A stretch of DNA of 48,998 nt from an uncultured Oscillospiraceae bacterium (GCA_910584835.1 CAJUEG010000009.1:1-48998), one strand, 5' to 3'. Shown: positions 22,254 to 30,523, counted from the stretch's first letter. The notes: generated by a model from the sequence alone, not told the origin. Translations and numbers: made by a program.

Positions 22254-23858
22254 CTACTTGATTTCCACCAGCGTATCTCTATGTCCTTCCAGTTCCCTGA
22301 ACGCGTAGGGTATCTGCTCAATGAGGTCGGAGGGGGTCATTCCGTACTCCCCCTTGTCCTCCGCCGCCAGGTCCCCCGCCCGGCCGTGGAGCCACACCGC
22401 CTTGACCGCCTCGTCCGGTTCGGCCCGCTGAGCCAGAAGTCCGCCCATCAGCCCGGCCAGGATGTCGCCGCTGCCCCCCTTGGCCATGCCGGAATTCCCG
22501 GTGGAGTTGACGGCGCAGAAACCGCCCGGCGCGGCGGTGACGGTCCGGTGGCCTTTGAGCACCAGCACGCAGCGGTGCTTGGCGGCAAAGTCCCGGGCGG
22601 CCCCCAGCCGGTCCCGGATGGGCAGAGCGCAGCCGGCCAGCCGGGCGAACTCCCCGTCGTGGGGGGTGAGGACGGTGAGCCCCTCCCGCTCGTCCAACAC
22701 ATCTATATGTCTGGAAATAATATTTAGACCGTCCGCGTCCAGCACAATGGGGCAGGGGAGGGCTTTCATCAGGGCCAGCACCAGCTTTTCCGCCCGCTCC
22801 CCCTGGCCAAGGCCGGGGCCGATGACGGCGGCGGCGCAGCCCTTCGCCTTTTCCGCCACGGAATCGTCGTCCTCCGGCAGGGGCCACACCATGGCCTCGT
22901 CGCAGCATTTCGCCGCCAGGATGGGGTACACGTCCTCCGGCACGGCCAGGGTCACCAGCCCCGCGCCGGAGCGGGCCGCCGAGCGGGCGCACAGCGCCGC
23001 CGCCCCGGTATATCCCCGGCTCCCGGCCAGGATAAACAGCCTGCCGAAGTCCCCCTTGTGGCCATCCGCCGGCCTGGGGGGCAGGTACAGGTCCTCCCGC
23101 CCCACCAGGGCGGCCTGGGGCCGGTCCGGGTACAGGTCGCCGGGGATGCCGATATTGGCCACCACCACCCGCCCGCTGTGCGCCGCGCCCTGGCCCACGA
23201 AGAGGCCCGGCTTGGCCCGGGAGAAGGTGACGGTCACGTCCGCCCGCACCGCCTCGCCCATCACATCGCCGGTGTCGGCGTGGACGCCGCTGGGCACGTC
23301 CACCGACACCACCCAGCCCGTCCCCCACCGAGTCATCCGGGCGGCCAGGGCCGCGTCCGGTTCCAGGTCCCGGCGGAGGCCCACCCCAAACAGCGCGTCA
23401 ATGGCCACGTCGAAGGGCATATACTGCTCCTTGTGCGCCGGGTCGAAGTCCTCCAGCGCCCCCCCGGCCTCGTTGAGGCGGCGCTCCATCTCCCGGCAGT
23501 CCGGGGTCATTTTTGCCCGGTCCCCCACCAGGACGCATTTCACCCGCCAGCCCATCTCCAGCAGCAGCCGGGCGGCGGCCGCCCCGTCCCCGCCGTTGTT
23601 GCCGGGGCCGCACCAGACGATGGCGGAGCGGCGGCGCATGGCCCAGAACTCGGCCTGCTCCTCGGCGGTGGGCATGCGGCCATCGGTGGTGACCCAGCCC
23701 ACGGGGCCGTCCAGCCCCGGCCCGGGGATGGGCAGGGAGCGCACCTCCCGCACCACGGCGCGTGCGGCGTTTTCCATCAGGCCGGTGGACGGGATGCCCC
23801 GCTCCTCAATGGCTTGGCGGTCGGCCTCCCGCATCTGGGCGGCGGTGTACAGGTTCAT
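22254..23858 (-). CDS. nnr: Bifunctional NAD(P)H-hydrate epimerase / ADP-dependent dehydratase
   Basis: A 534-residue fusion that repairs hydrated NAD(P)H. The N-terminal YjeF domain (about 1-225) begins MNLYTAAQMREADRQAI and carries CGPGNNGGDG. The C-terminal ribokinase-like dehydratase has GHKGDFGRLFILAGSRGYTG (about 266-285), LTPHDGEFARL, and the anion-hole/ATP motif NSTGNSGMAKGGSGDILAG near the end. The ATG at 23858 follows AAAGGGGG; a longer upstream frame crosses the promoter. Both domains look intact. Confidence 0.95.
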   Translation of the reverse strand: MNLYTAAQMREADRQAIEERGIPSTGLMENAARAVVREVRSLPIPGPGLDGPVGWVTTDGRMPTAEEQAEFWAMRRRSAIVWCGPGNNGGDGAAAARLLLEMGWRVKCVLVGDRAKMTPDCREMERRLNEAGGALEDFDPAHKEQYMPFDVAIDALFGVGLRRDLEPDAALAARMTRWGTGWVVSVDVPSGVHADTGDVMGEAVRADVTVTFSRAKPGLFVGQGAAHSGRVVVANIGIPGDLYPDRPQAALVGREDLYLPPRPADGHKGDFGRLFILAGSRGYTGAAALCARSAARSGAGLVTLAVPEDVYPILAAKCCDEAMVWPLPEDDDSVAEKAKGCAAAVIGPGLGQGERAEKLVLALMKALPCPIVLDADGLNIISRHIDVLDEREGLTVLTPHDGEFARLAGCALPIRDRLGAARDFAAKHRCVLVLKGHRTVTAAPGGFCAVNSTGNSGMAKGGSGDILAGLMGGLLAQRAEPDEAVKAVWLHGRAGDLAAEDKGEYGMTPSDLIEQIPYAFRELEGHRDTLVEIK

Positions 23859-23969
23859 GGGACGGCCCCCTTTCATCTTCACGGCAGTATGCCGTTTTGC
23901 CCCTTGCGGTTCAAGCTCATGGGCTTCGCGGGACCTCCCCGCCGGGGGAAGGCCCCTGTTTTTTCTCTT

Positions 23970-23998
23970 ATTATACGGTTTTCCCCCTTGCATTTCAA
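23970..23998 (-). promoter_or_regulatory. Promoter of nnr
   Basis: On the minus strand TTGAAA (23993-23998) and a perfect TATAAT (23970-23975) are separated by 17 bp. Confidence 0.8.
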
Positions 23999-24016
23999 CC
24001 TTTAATATGATATAAA
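23988..24016 (+). promoter_or_regulatory. Promoter of the T-box/pheST unit
   Basis: TTGCAT (23988-23993) and TATAAA (24011-24016) are separated by 17 bp. The -35 box abuts and shares one base with the -35 box of the divergent nnr promoter. Confidence 0.75.
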
Positions 24017-24029
24017 GGGAAAAGTGAAA

Positions 24030-24261
24030 TGCGAGGAACGGGAAAATAGCGGGCTTTGCGCAGTCCAAGAGAGGGGCGGTCACCGGCTGAGAGCCGCCCC
24101 GGTGCGTGCCGCTTGTTCGCCCGGGAGCGGCCCCCGAGGGGGGGACGGCATGACGGCCCGCCGTTACCGGGCCTTGAGTGTCCGCGCTGTGCGCGGGAAT
24201 GCGGGTGGTACCGCGGAAGGATTGCCTTTCGTCCCCAGTTTTGGGGAGGGAAGGCTTTTTT
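24030..24261 (+). ncRNA. T-box riboswitch leader
   Basis: The diagnostic T-box core GGGTGGTACCGCGG is at 24203-24216. An intrinsic terminator follows (24224-24255, GCCTTTCGTCCCC pairing with GGGGAGGGAAGGC, then TTTTTT). The GC-rich upstream part (24060-24190) forms Stem I and adjacent helices. A TTC at 24116-24118 is a possible phenylalanine specifier, but I cannot confirm its place in the specifier loop. Uncharged tRNA would favour the antiterminator and allow transcription of the acetyltransferase, pheS and pheT. Confidence 0.9.
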
Positions 24262-24279
24262 ATTGGGAAGGAGGGGCAC

Positions 24280-24735
24280 ATGGGACTGATTTCGATCCGG
24301 GATTACCGGGAGGCCGACTGGGGCCGGCTCCAGGCCATCCACGACGGGGCCCGGATGGACGAGCTGCGGCTGGCGGGGCTGGAGGCGGCGTTTCTGCCCC
24401 TGTCCGTGGCCGCGGAGCGGGAGGGCCTGTTTGAGTACGCCCTCCGGGTGGCCGAGCTGGACGGGACGGCGGCGGGCTTTGCCGCCTTTACCGCGGACGA
24501 GCTGGCCTGGCTGTACGTGGACCCGGCCCTGTCCCGCCGCGGGGTGGGCCGAGCGCTGGCGGAGGACGCGCTGGGGCGCATGGGACGGCCCGTCTCCATT
24601 GAGGTGCTGGAGGGTAACGAACCCGCCCTGGGGCTGTACCTGAGCTGCGGCTTCCGCCAGGTGGAAACCGCCTCTGGGCGGATGCCGGGCAACGAGGAAT
24701 TTTCCGTCACCTGCCGGGTGCTCCGGCTGGACTGA
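24280..24735 (+). CDS. GNAT family N-acetyltransferase
   Basis: A 151-residue GNAT protein. The strand ADELAWLYVDPALSRRGVG (about 71-89) contains the acetyl-CoA binding R-R-G-V-G-x-A motif, and the later EVLEGNEPALGLYLSCGF is the classic motif B for substrate and CoA. The acceptor is unknown. The ATG at 24280 follows AAGGAGGGG by 3-4 bases and starts right after the T-box terminator; the longer frame through the riboswitch is not plausible. Being first in a T-box operon with pheST, it may act on an aminoacyl or amino-acid-derived substrate; that is inference. Confidence 0.88.
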   Translation: MGLISIRDYREADWGRLQAIHDGARMDELRLAGLEAAFLPLSVAAEREGLFEYALRVAELDGTAAGFAAFTADELAWLYVDPALSRRGVGRALAEDALGRMGRPVSIEVLEGNEPALGLYLSCGFRQVETASGRMPGNEEFSVTCRVLRLD

Positions 24736-24772
24736 GGCAGACCGAAATAATATCTGAAAAGGAGAAGCATAT

Positions 24773-25798
24773 ATGAAGGAACAACTGGCAAAAATCCGCG
24801 CCGAGGCGCTCTCCGCCTTCGAGAGCGTCAAGGACGCCGCCGCCCTGGACGAGCTGCGGGTGAAATACCTGGGCAAGAAGGGCGAGCTCACTGCGGTGCT
24901 CAAGCAGATGGGCAAGCTGGACAGCCAGGAGCGCCCCGCCATGGGCCAGCTGGCCAACGAGGTGCGCGCCGCCCTGGAGGACGCGCTGGAGAGCGCGTCG
25001 AAAAAGATGGAGGAGGCCGCCCTGGAGCTGAAGCTGAAGTCGGAGGCGGTGGACGTCACCATCCCCGGCAGGCCGGTGCGGGTGGGCCACAGGCACCCCA
25101 TGTATACCGCCCTGGACGAGATCAAGGAGATCTTCATCGGCATGGGCTTCACGGTGCTGGACGGGCCGGAGGTGGAGCTGGCCGAGCTGAACTTCGACCG
25201 GCTCAACGCCGAGGAGGGCCACCCCTCCCGGGACTGGTCGGACACCTTCTACTTTGACGCCGGCGAGCGGGTGATGCTCCGCTCCCAGACCTCCCCCATG
25301 CAGGTGCGGGCCATGGACTCCATGGAGCTGCCCATCCGGATCATCGCCCCGGGGCGGGTGTACCGCAAGGACGAGGTGGACGCCACCCACTCCCCCATGT
25401 TCCACCAGGTGGAGGGGATGGTCATCGACAAAAACGTGACCATGGCGGACCTGAAGGGCACCCTGAACCTGCTGGCGGAGCAGCTGTTCGGCGCGGGCAC
25501 CGTCACTCGCTTCCGCCCCCACCACTTCCCCTTCACCGAGCCCTCCTGCGAGATGGACGTGCAGTGCCACAAGTGCGGGGGCGCGGGCTGCCCCACCTGC
25601 AAGGGCGAGGGCTGGATCGAGCTGCTGGGCGCGGGGATGATCCACCCCCGGGTGCTGGAGATGGCGGGCATCGACCCGGAGGAGTGGTCGGGCTGGGCCT
25701 TCGGCATGGGGCTGGAGCGCACCGCCATGCGGCGGTTCAAAATCTCCGACCTGCGGCTGATCTTCGAGAACGACGCGCGGTTCCTGGAGCAATTTTGA
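24773..25798 (+). CDS. pheS: Phenylalanyl-tRNA synthetase alpha subunit
   Basis: A 341-residue class II catalytic subunit. The N-terminal coiled coil (about 1-90) is followed by motif 1 (HPMYTALDEIKEIFIGMGF, about 106-124), motif 2 (RSQTSPMQVRAM and RIIAPGRVYRKDEVDATH) and motif 3 (GWAFGMGLERTAMRRF, about 305-320). A CHKCGG/CPTCKG pair near 264 resembles a remnant zinc knuckle. AGGAG precedes the ATG. It pairs with pheT, separated by a 217-base repeat. Confidence 0.97.
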   Translation: MKEQLAKIRAEALSAFESVKDAAALDELRVKYLGKKGELTAVLKQMGKLDSQERPAMGQLANEVRAALEDALESASKKMEEAALELKLKSEAVDVTIPGRPVRVGHRHPMYTALDEIKEIFIGMGFTVLDGPEVELAELNFDRLNAEEGHPSRDWSDTFYFDAGERVMLRSQTSPMQVRAMDSMELPIRIIAPGRVYRKDEVDATHSPMFHQVEGMVIDKNVTMADLKGTLNLLAEQLFGAGTVTRFRPHHFPFTEPSCEMDVQCHKCGGAGCPTCKGEGWIELLGAGMIHPRVLEMAGIDPEEWSGWAFGMGLERTAMRRFKISDLRLIFENDARFLEQF

Positions 25799-25800
25799 GG

Positions 25801-25995
25801 AAGAAGCGCGGAGAAGCGGACAGCGAGGGAGCTTGGAGCGGAGCGAAAGCAAAAGCCCAAGGCCCGCCCAGCGGGACTGGGTTTTGCTTGAGTCGCAGCG
25901 GCGGTGTGTGCCGGTGGCACACGTCCACCGCACGACCGAGCCGAAGGCGAGACAGCGACCGAACGTCCTGGCCGCTTCGTAGCGTGACAACTTTA
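25801..25995 (+). repeat. Dispersed palindromic repeat between pheS and pheT
   Basis: Motifs in order: GAAGAAGCGCGGAG, GGAGCGGAGCGAAAGC, AAAAGCCCAAGGCCCGC pairing with GCGGGACTGGGTTTTGC, TTGAGTCG, then a second hairpin GTGTGCC/GGCACAC, and the tail TCGTAGCGTGAC. It matches the element at 19869-19964 in reversed orientation. It sits inside an operon, so it must be transcribed through. Confidence 0.78.
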
Positions 25996-26015
25996 ATATA
26001 AGAGAGGTTTTCCTT

Positions 26016-28718
26016 ATGAATTTAAGCCGAAAGTGGCTCAACGAGTTTGTAAAAATAGACGCCCCCGACCGGGAGTTTGCCGAGGCCATGACCCTGTCCG
26101 GCTCCAAGGTGGAGGGCACCGCCGATTTGGGGGCGGAGATATCCAACGTGGTGGTGGGCCGCATCCTGTCCATGGAGCGCCACCCGGACAGCGACCACAT
26201 GTGGATCTGCCGGCTGGACGTTGGTAAGAATGAGCCCCTCCAGATCGTCACCGGGGCGTGGAACATCCACCCCGGCGATCTGGTGCCCGCGGCCCTGCAC
26301 AAGTCCACCCTCCCCGGCGGCAGGAAGATCGAGCGGGGCAAGCTGCGGGGAGTGCTGTCCGACGGCATGATGTGCGGCCTTTCCGAGCTGGGGCTGGACG
26401 AGCGGGACTTCCCCTACGCCGTCATCACCCCCGCCGCCATCCTGGGCGACTATAAGCCCATCGACCCGGCCAAGCCCTCCATCTCCCCGGACATCCGGCC
26501 GGGGGACAAGATTTTTGGCCCGGTGGTGGCGGCCAAGGTGGAGGCCGTCAGGGCCGGTGAGACCGCGGGCGCGTGGACCTGTAACATCTCCTACGCCGAG
26601 CCGGACGGCCCCACCGGCGCTGTCCTCACCACCAACTGTCCAAACCTCCACGAGGATGACCTGGTGGCCTACAACACCAAAACGGGGACTGTCTGTACCC
26701 TGGCCGACCTCCACGCCGAGCAGAGGGAATTCCCCCACTGCATCCCCGACGGCATTTTCGTCCTCCACGAGGACTGCAAGCCCGGCGACGACATACGCCC
26801 GGTGATCGGCCTGGACGACCATGTCGTCGAGTTCGAGATCACCCCCAACCGCCCGGACTGCCTGTCCGTCATCGGCCTGGCGAGGGAAGCCGCCGCCACC
26901 TTTGACAAGCCCCTGGCCCTCCACACCCCCGAGGTGAAGGGCGGGGCGGACGGCGTGCTCACCGACCTGCTGGACGTGGAGACCCCGGACGCCGACCTGG
27001 TGCCCCGGTACACCGCCCGGATGGTGCGCAACGTGAAGATCGCCCCCTCTCCCAAGTGGATGCGGGAGCGGCTTCGCGCCATGGGGGTGCGGCCCATCAA
27101 CAACATCGTGGACATCACCAACTACGTCATGCTGGAGTACGGCCAGCCCATGCACGCCTTCGACTACCGCTATGTGAACGGCGGCAAGATCATCGTCCGC
27201 CGGGCGGAGGAGGGGGAGAAGCTCACCACCCTGGACGGCAAGGAGCACACCCTGAACGCCAACCACCTGGTCATCGCCGACGAGGGGAGAGCCGTGGGCC
27301 TGGCGGGCATCATGGGCGGATTGAACAGCGAGATCGTGGCCGACACTGCCGATGTGGTGTTCGAGTCCGCCTGCTTCGACGGCACCTGCATCCGCAAGGG
27401 GGCGCTGGCCCTGGGAATGCGCACCGAGGCGTCGGCCAAGTTCGAGAAGGGCCTGGACCCCATGAACACCCTGCCCGCCGTCAACCGGGCCTGCGAGCTG
27501 GTGGAGCTGCTGGGCGCGGGCGAGGTGGTGGACGGCGTCATCGACATCCTGAACTTCGTGCCGCAGCCCGCCGTCCTCAAGCTGGAGCCGGACAAGATCA
27601 ACGCCCTGCTGGGCACCAACGTGTCCGGGGACGAGATGGTCCGCATCCTCAAGAAGCTGGACTTCGGTGTGGAAGGGGACCAGGTCACGGTGCCCTCCTG
27701 GCGGGGTGACGTGCGCCGGATGGCCGACCTGGCGGAGGAGGTGGCCCGGTTCCACGGCTACAACAACATCCCCACCACCCTCATGCGGGGACAGACCACC
27801 CGGGGGGGCTACTCCGCCGACCAGAAGGTGGAAAACCGCCTGGGCGAGGTGTGCCGGGCCTGCGGGTACAGCGAGATCATCACCTACTCCTTCATCTCCC
27901 CCTCCGCCTATGACAAGATCGGCTGGGCCCCTGACGAGCCCCTGCGGGAGAGCATGAAAATCCTCAACCCCCTGGGGGAGGACACCTCCATCATGCGCAC
28001 CACCGCCCTGCCCTCCATGCTGGAGGTGCTCCAGCGCAACTACAACTACCGCAACCGGGACGTGAGGCTCTACGAGCTGGGCAAGGTCTACCTGCCCGGC
28101 GGGGCGGACGGGCTGGCGGTGGAGCCCAAGTTCCTCACCCTGGGCGCCTACGGCGGCGGGATGGACTTCTTTGCCATCAAGGGCGCGGTGGAGGCCGTTT
28201 TGAAGGCGGTGCGGGCGCAGGACGTGGCCTTCTACCCCTGCGGGGACGACCCGTCCTACCACCCCGGCCGCTGCGCGGGTGTGCGGGCCGGGGAGCAGCA
28301 CATCGGCGTGGTGGGCCAGATCCATCCCGCCGTGGCCGCCAATTACGGGGTGGACGGCGAGCTGTACTGCGCGGAGCTGAGCGTGGAGGCCCTGCTGGCC
28401 GCCCGGGGGGCGGACCCGGAGTATGCCCCCCTCCCCAAGTATCCCCCCATCACCCGGGATATCGCCGTGGTGTGCGAAGAGGCCGTCACCGTGGGGGCGC
28501 TGGAAAACGCCATCCGCAAGGGGGCGAAGGGCCTGCTGAAGGAGGTCACCCTGTTCGACGTCTACCGGGGCAGGAACCTGGGCGAGGGCAAGAAGTCGGT
28601 GGCCTTCAACCTGGTGCTGCGCGCCGACGACCGCTCCCTCACCGGCGAGGAGGCGGACGAGGACGTGAAGAGCATTTTGGAGACGCTGGAAAAGGACTGC
28701 GGCGCGGTGCTGCGCTGA
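26016..28718 (+). CDS. pheT: Phenylalanyl-tRNA synthetase beta subunit
   Basis: A 900-residue subunit, about 100 longer than the usual 790-800. The EMAP-like tRNA-binding domain (about 40-125) is followed by an extra segment (about 131-243) before the normal GIFVLHEDCKPGDDIRPVIGLDD. Then come the B1/B5 region with EFEITPNRPDCLSVIGLAREAAA, B3/B4, the DNA-binding-like core with VEEVARFHGYNNIPTT-type residues, and the C-terminal anticodon-binding (FDX-ACB) domain with YPPITRDIAVV. GAGAGG precedes the ATG. The last 66 bases occur again downstream with only silent changes. Confidence 0.95.
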   Translation: MNLSRKWLNEFVKIDAPDREFAEAMTLSGSKVEGTADLGAEISNVVVGRILSMERHPDSDHMWICRLDVGKNEPLQIVTGAWNIHPGDLVPAALHKSTLPGGRKIERGKLRGVLSDGMMCGLSELGLDERDFPYAVITPAAILGDYKPIDPAKPSISPDIRPGDKIFGPVVAAKVEAVRAGETAGAWTCNISYAEPDGPTGAVLTTNCPNLHEDDLVAYNTKTGTVCTLADLHAEQREFPHCIPDGIFVLHEDCKPGDDIRPVIGLDDHVVEFEITPNRPDCLSVIGLAREAAATFDKPLALHTPEVKGGADGVLTDLLDVETPDADLVPRYTARMVRNVKIAPSPKWMRERLRAMGVRPINNIVDITNYVMLEYGQPMHAFDYRYVNGGKIIVRRAEEGEKLTTLDGKEHTLNANHLVIADEGRAVGLAGIMGGLNSEIVADTADVVFESACFDGTCIRKGALALGMRTEASAKFEKGLDPMNTLPAVNRACELVELLGAGEVVDGVIDILNFVPQPAVLKLEPDKINALLGTNVSGDEMVRILKKLDFGVEGDQVTVPSWRGDVRRMADLAEEVARFHGYNNIPTTLMRGQTTRGGYSADQKVENRLGEVCRACGYSEIITYSFISPSAYDKIGWAPDEPLRESMKILNPLGEDTSIMRTTALPSMLEVLQRNYNYRNRDVRLYELGKVYLPGGADGLAVEPKFLTLGAYGGGMDFFAIKGAVEAVLKAVRAQDVAFYPCGDDPSYHPGRCAGVRAGEQHIGVVGQIHPAVAANYGVDGELYCAELSVEALLAARGADPEYAPLPKYPPITRDIAVVCEEAVTVGALENAIRKGAKGLLKEVTLFDVYRGRNLGEGKKSVAFNLVLRADDRSLTGEEADEDVKSILETLEKDCGAVLR

Positions 28719-28753
28719 CGCTGTTCCGCCTCCTCGCTCCCGCGCAGCGGGGG

Positions 28754-28867
28754 ACGGCGCCTGCGCCGTAAATTCGGAGCGAAGCGGAGAATTTCCGCAG
28801 GGCGAATTCAGTTCGCCCGAGGAGGTCCAATGCTCTAGGCTCCCGGCGAACGTCGGCGTTCGCCGGG
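28754..28867. repeat. Cluster of four hairpins after pheT
   Basis: Four stems follow one another: ACGGCGC/GCGCCGT (28754-28769), AAATTC/GAATTT (28770-28794), GGGCGAA/TTCGCCC (28800-28818), and an 11-bp perfect stem CCCGGCGAACG/CGTTCGCCGGG (28842-28867). The block lies exactly between the two copies of the pheT 3' end. It looks like a compact inserted repeat element. Confidence 0.75.
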
Positions 28868-28870
28868 GCG

Positions 28871-28936
28871 GCGGACGAGGACGTGAAATCCATCCTTGAG
28901 ACCCTGGAAAAGGACTGCGGCGCGGTGCTGCGGTAA
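28871..28936 (+). pseudogene. Duplicate 3' end of pheT (66 bases)
   Basis: These 66 bases encode the same C-terminal 21 residues plus stop as pheT 28653-28718 (ADEDVKSILETLEKDCGAVLR). Nine bases differ, every one silent, including TGA versus TAA at the stop. There is no start codon or ribosome binding site. It is therefore an orphaned gene end, not a gene, left beyond an inserted block. Confidence 0.88.
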
Positions 28937-28946
28937 AAAAGAGCGC

Positions 28947-28979
28947 GGGGCGGGATGCTGTCATCCCGCCCCGCCTTTT
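28947..28979 (+). terminator. Terminator of the pheST unit
   Basis: An 11-bp perfect stem GGGGCGGGATG/CATCCCGCCCC (28947-28957 with 28962-28972) is followed by GCCTTTTC. It directly follows the orphan pheT end, which is consistent with that end being the ancestral one. Confidence 0.82.
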
Positions 28980-28991
28980 CATGCCGTTTCG

Positions 28992-30236
28992 TCAGAGGAT
29001 GCCCCTGGCCAGCTTGAGGCGCAGCACCCGCAGCACGCTCTCGTCCAGCCGCTGCCGGGAAATGCCGCCGTCCTCCACCGCCCGGGTGAGGGCGGCGATG
29101 GCCTCGTCCAGGTCCTGGGGACACAGCAGCAGGTCCACCCCCGCCTGGATGGCGGCCACGGCGATCTCGCCGCTGCCGTAGTGGTCGGTCATGGCCCGCA
29201 TCTCCAGGCTGTCGGTGATGACCACGCCGTCAAAGCCCAGCTCTTCCCGCAGAAGGCCGGTGACCACCTTGTGGGAGAGCAGGGCGGGCTGCTCGTCGAT
29301 TTCGGCCACGATGAGGTGGCCCATCATCACCGCGTCCGCCCCGGCCTCGATGCCCGCCCGGAAGGGGACAAGCTCCGCGCCGCGCAGCTCGTCCAGGGTT
29401 TTGTACACGTACACCGAGCCGTAGTGGCTGTCGGCGGAGGTGTCGCCGTGGCCGGGGAAGTGCTTGAGGGTGCAGGCCACCCCGCCCTCGTGGAAGCCGC
29501 CCACGGCGGCGGCCACCAGCTGGGCGGCCTGGTCAAAGTCGTCGCTGTAGGCCCGGTCCCCGATGACGGTGTTGTTCCGGTTGGACCACACGTCGGCCAC
29601 CGGGGCCAGGTCCATGTTGAACCCGCAGGAGAGGAGGTCCCCGGCGATGGTGCGGGCGTTTTCCGCCGCCTTGTCCGGGCCCTGGTCCTTGTAGTCCAGC
29701 ATGGGGCCGATGTAGGTGGTGCCGATGGTGTGCATCAGGCGGTTGACCCGCCCGCCCTCCTCGTCGCAGGTGAGGATGAGGGGAATTTTGGAGCAGCCCT
29801 GGACATTGGCCAGCATGGTTTTTACCTGCTCCATGGTGACCAGATTGGTGGCGTCGTACAAAAGCCCCGCCACGGGATAGCGCTCCAGCGCCGCCCGGGT
29901 GGCGTCCCCCGCCGCCGTCACCCGGGACACCCCGGTGATGGCGGACGGCTTGACCACCAGCAGCTGGCAAATCTTCTCGTGCAGCGTCATCTCCGCCAGC
30001 AGCATCTCCGCCGGGTTGGGGGTGGGAGTGGGTTCCGGCTCCGGCGTGGGGGCGGGGGCAGGCGCGGGCGTGGGAGAGGCGGTGGGGGAGGGGGCGGCTG
30101 CGCCGGGCTGGGACGGCCCGCCGGGGCCCAGCGCCGCCAGCAGCCCGGCCCCGGCCAGGAGGGCGGCCAGTGCCAGCGCCGCCGGGAGCAGCCGGCGGGG
30201 GCGGGGGGATGGCGCGGCCCGTTTTCCTTTGTACAC
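28992..30236 (-). CDS. GH3 family beta-N-acetylhexosaminidase (NagZ-like), exported
   Basis: A 414-residue protein. A basic N-terminus and one hydrophobic helix (about 15-37) are followed by a Pro/Thr/Ala/Glu linker (about 45-75), so it is anchored outside the membrane. The catalytic GH3 N-domain carries the NagZ signature KHFPGHGDTSADSH (about 257-270), whose His-Asp pair supplies the acid/base, and the nucleophile in DGVVITDSLEM (about 338). Likely action: release of N-acetylglucosamine from peptidoglycan fragments. The start is GTG at 30236 behind AAAGGAGG. Confidence 0.9.
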   Translation of the reverse strand: MYKGKRAAPSPRPRRLLPAALALAALLAGAGLLAALGPGGPSQPGAAAPSPTASPTPAPAPAPTPEPEPTPTPNPAEMLLAEMTLHEKICQLLVVKPSAITGVSRVTAAGDATRAALERYPVAGLLYDATNLVTMEQVKTMLANVQGCSKIPLILTCDEEGGRVNRLMHTIGTTYIGPMLDYKDQGPDKAAENARTIAGDLLSCGFNMDLAPVADVWSNRNNTVIGDRAYSDDFDQAAQLVAAAVGGFHEGGVACTLKHFPGHGDTSADSHYGSVYVYKTLDELRGAELVPFRAGIEAGADAVMMGHLIVAEIDEQPALLSHKVVTGLLREELGFDGVVITDSLEMRAMTDHYGSGEIAVAAIQAGVDLLLCPQDLDEAIAALTRAVEDGGISRQRLDESVLRVLRLKLARGIL

Positions 30237-30294
30237 GGCGTATGCCTCCTTTCATGTCGGGGCGGGGGAGCGGCCTGCCCGCTTATCTGACAAA

Positions 30295-30323
30295 ATTCTA
30301 CACCATTTCCAGATTTGGCGCAA
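30295..30323 (-). promoter_or_regulatory. Promoter of the GH3 gene
   Basis: On the minus strand TTGCGC (30318-30323) and TAGAAT (30295-30300) are separated by 17 bp, about 60 bases before the GTG start. Confidence 0.58.
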
Positions 30324-30370
30324 GGGCGGAATGGGTTTTCTTCCCGTTTGCAAAACGGACAGATTTTCCC

Positions 30371-30398
30371 TTGCGTTTGAGGGGAAACGTGATATAAT
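30371..30398 (+). promoter_or_regulatory. Promoter of the rnf operon
   Basis: TTGCGT (30371-30376) and a perfect TATAAT (30393-30398) have a 16-bp spacer. A roughly 120-base GC-rich leader follows and contains one clear hairpin (GCCCGTC/GACGGGC, about 30459-30475); I recognise no riboswitch in it. Confidence 0.72.
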
Positions 30399-30523
30399 AT
30401 TTCTGCATGATTTGGCGCGCCCAGGCCCGCCCCGCGGGGGAGGGAGGGTCGCCGTCTGCCCGTCCGCGACGGGCCCGCCCGGCGCCGGAAGGGAAACAGA
30501 AATTACCCAGAGGAGGAGACATT

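Noticed and set aside
24178..24279. N-terminal extension of the acetyltransferase
   Set aside because: It would code through the T-box antiterminator and terminator; the ATG at 24280 has a strong ribosome binding site.
28719..28870. Small gene between the two pheT ends
   Set aside because: The block is made up mainly of palindromes and has no start with a ribosome binding site.
26022..28982. 986-codon open frame on the minus strand across pheT
   Set aside because: It lies opposite a strongly supported pheT, has Gly/His/Val-rich shadow composition typical of antisense frames in GC-rich genes, and no ribosome binding site.
30399..30523. Riboswitch in the rnf leader
   Set aside because: The leader has one ordinary GC hairpin and none of the conserved cores I know.
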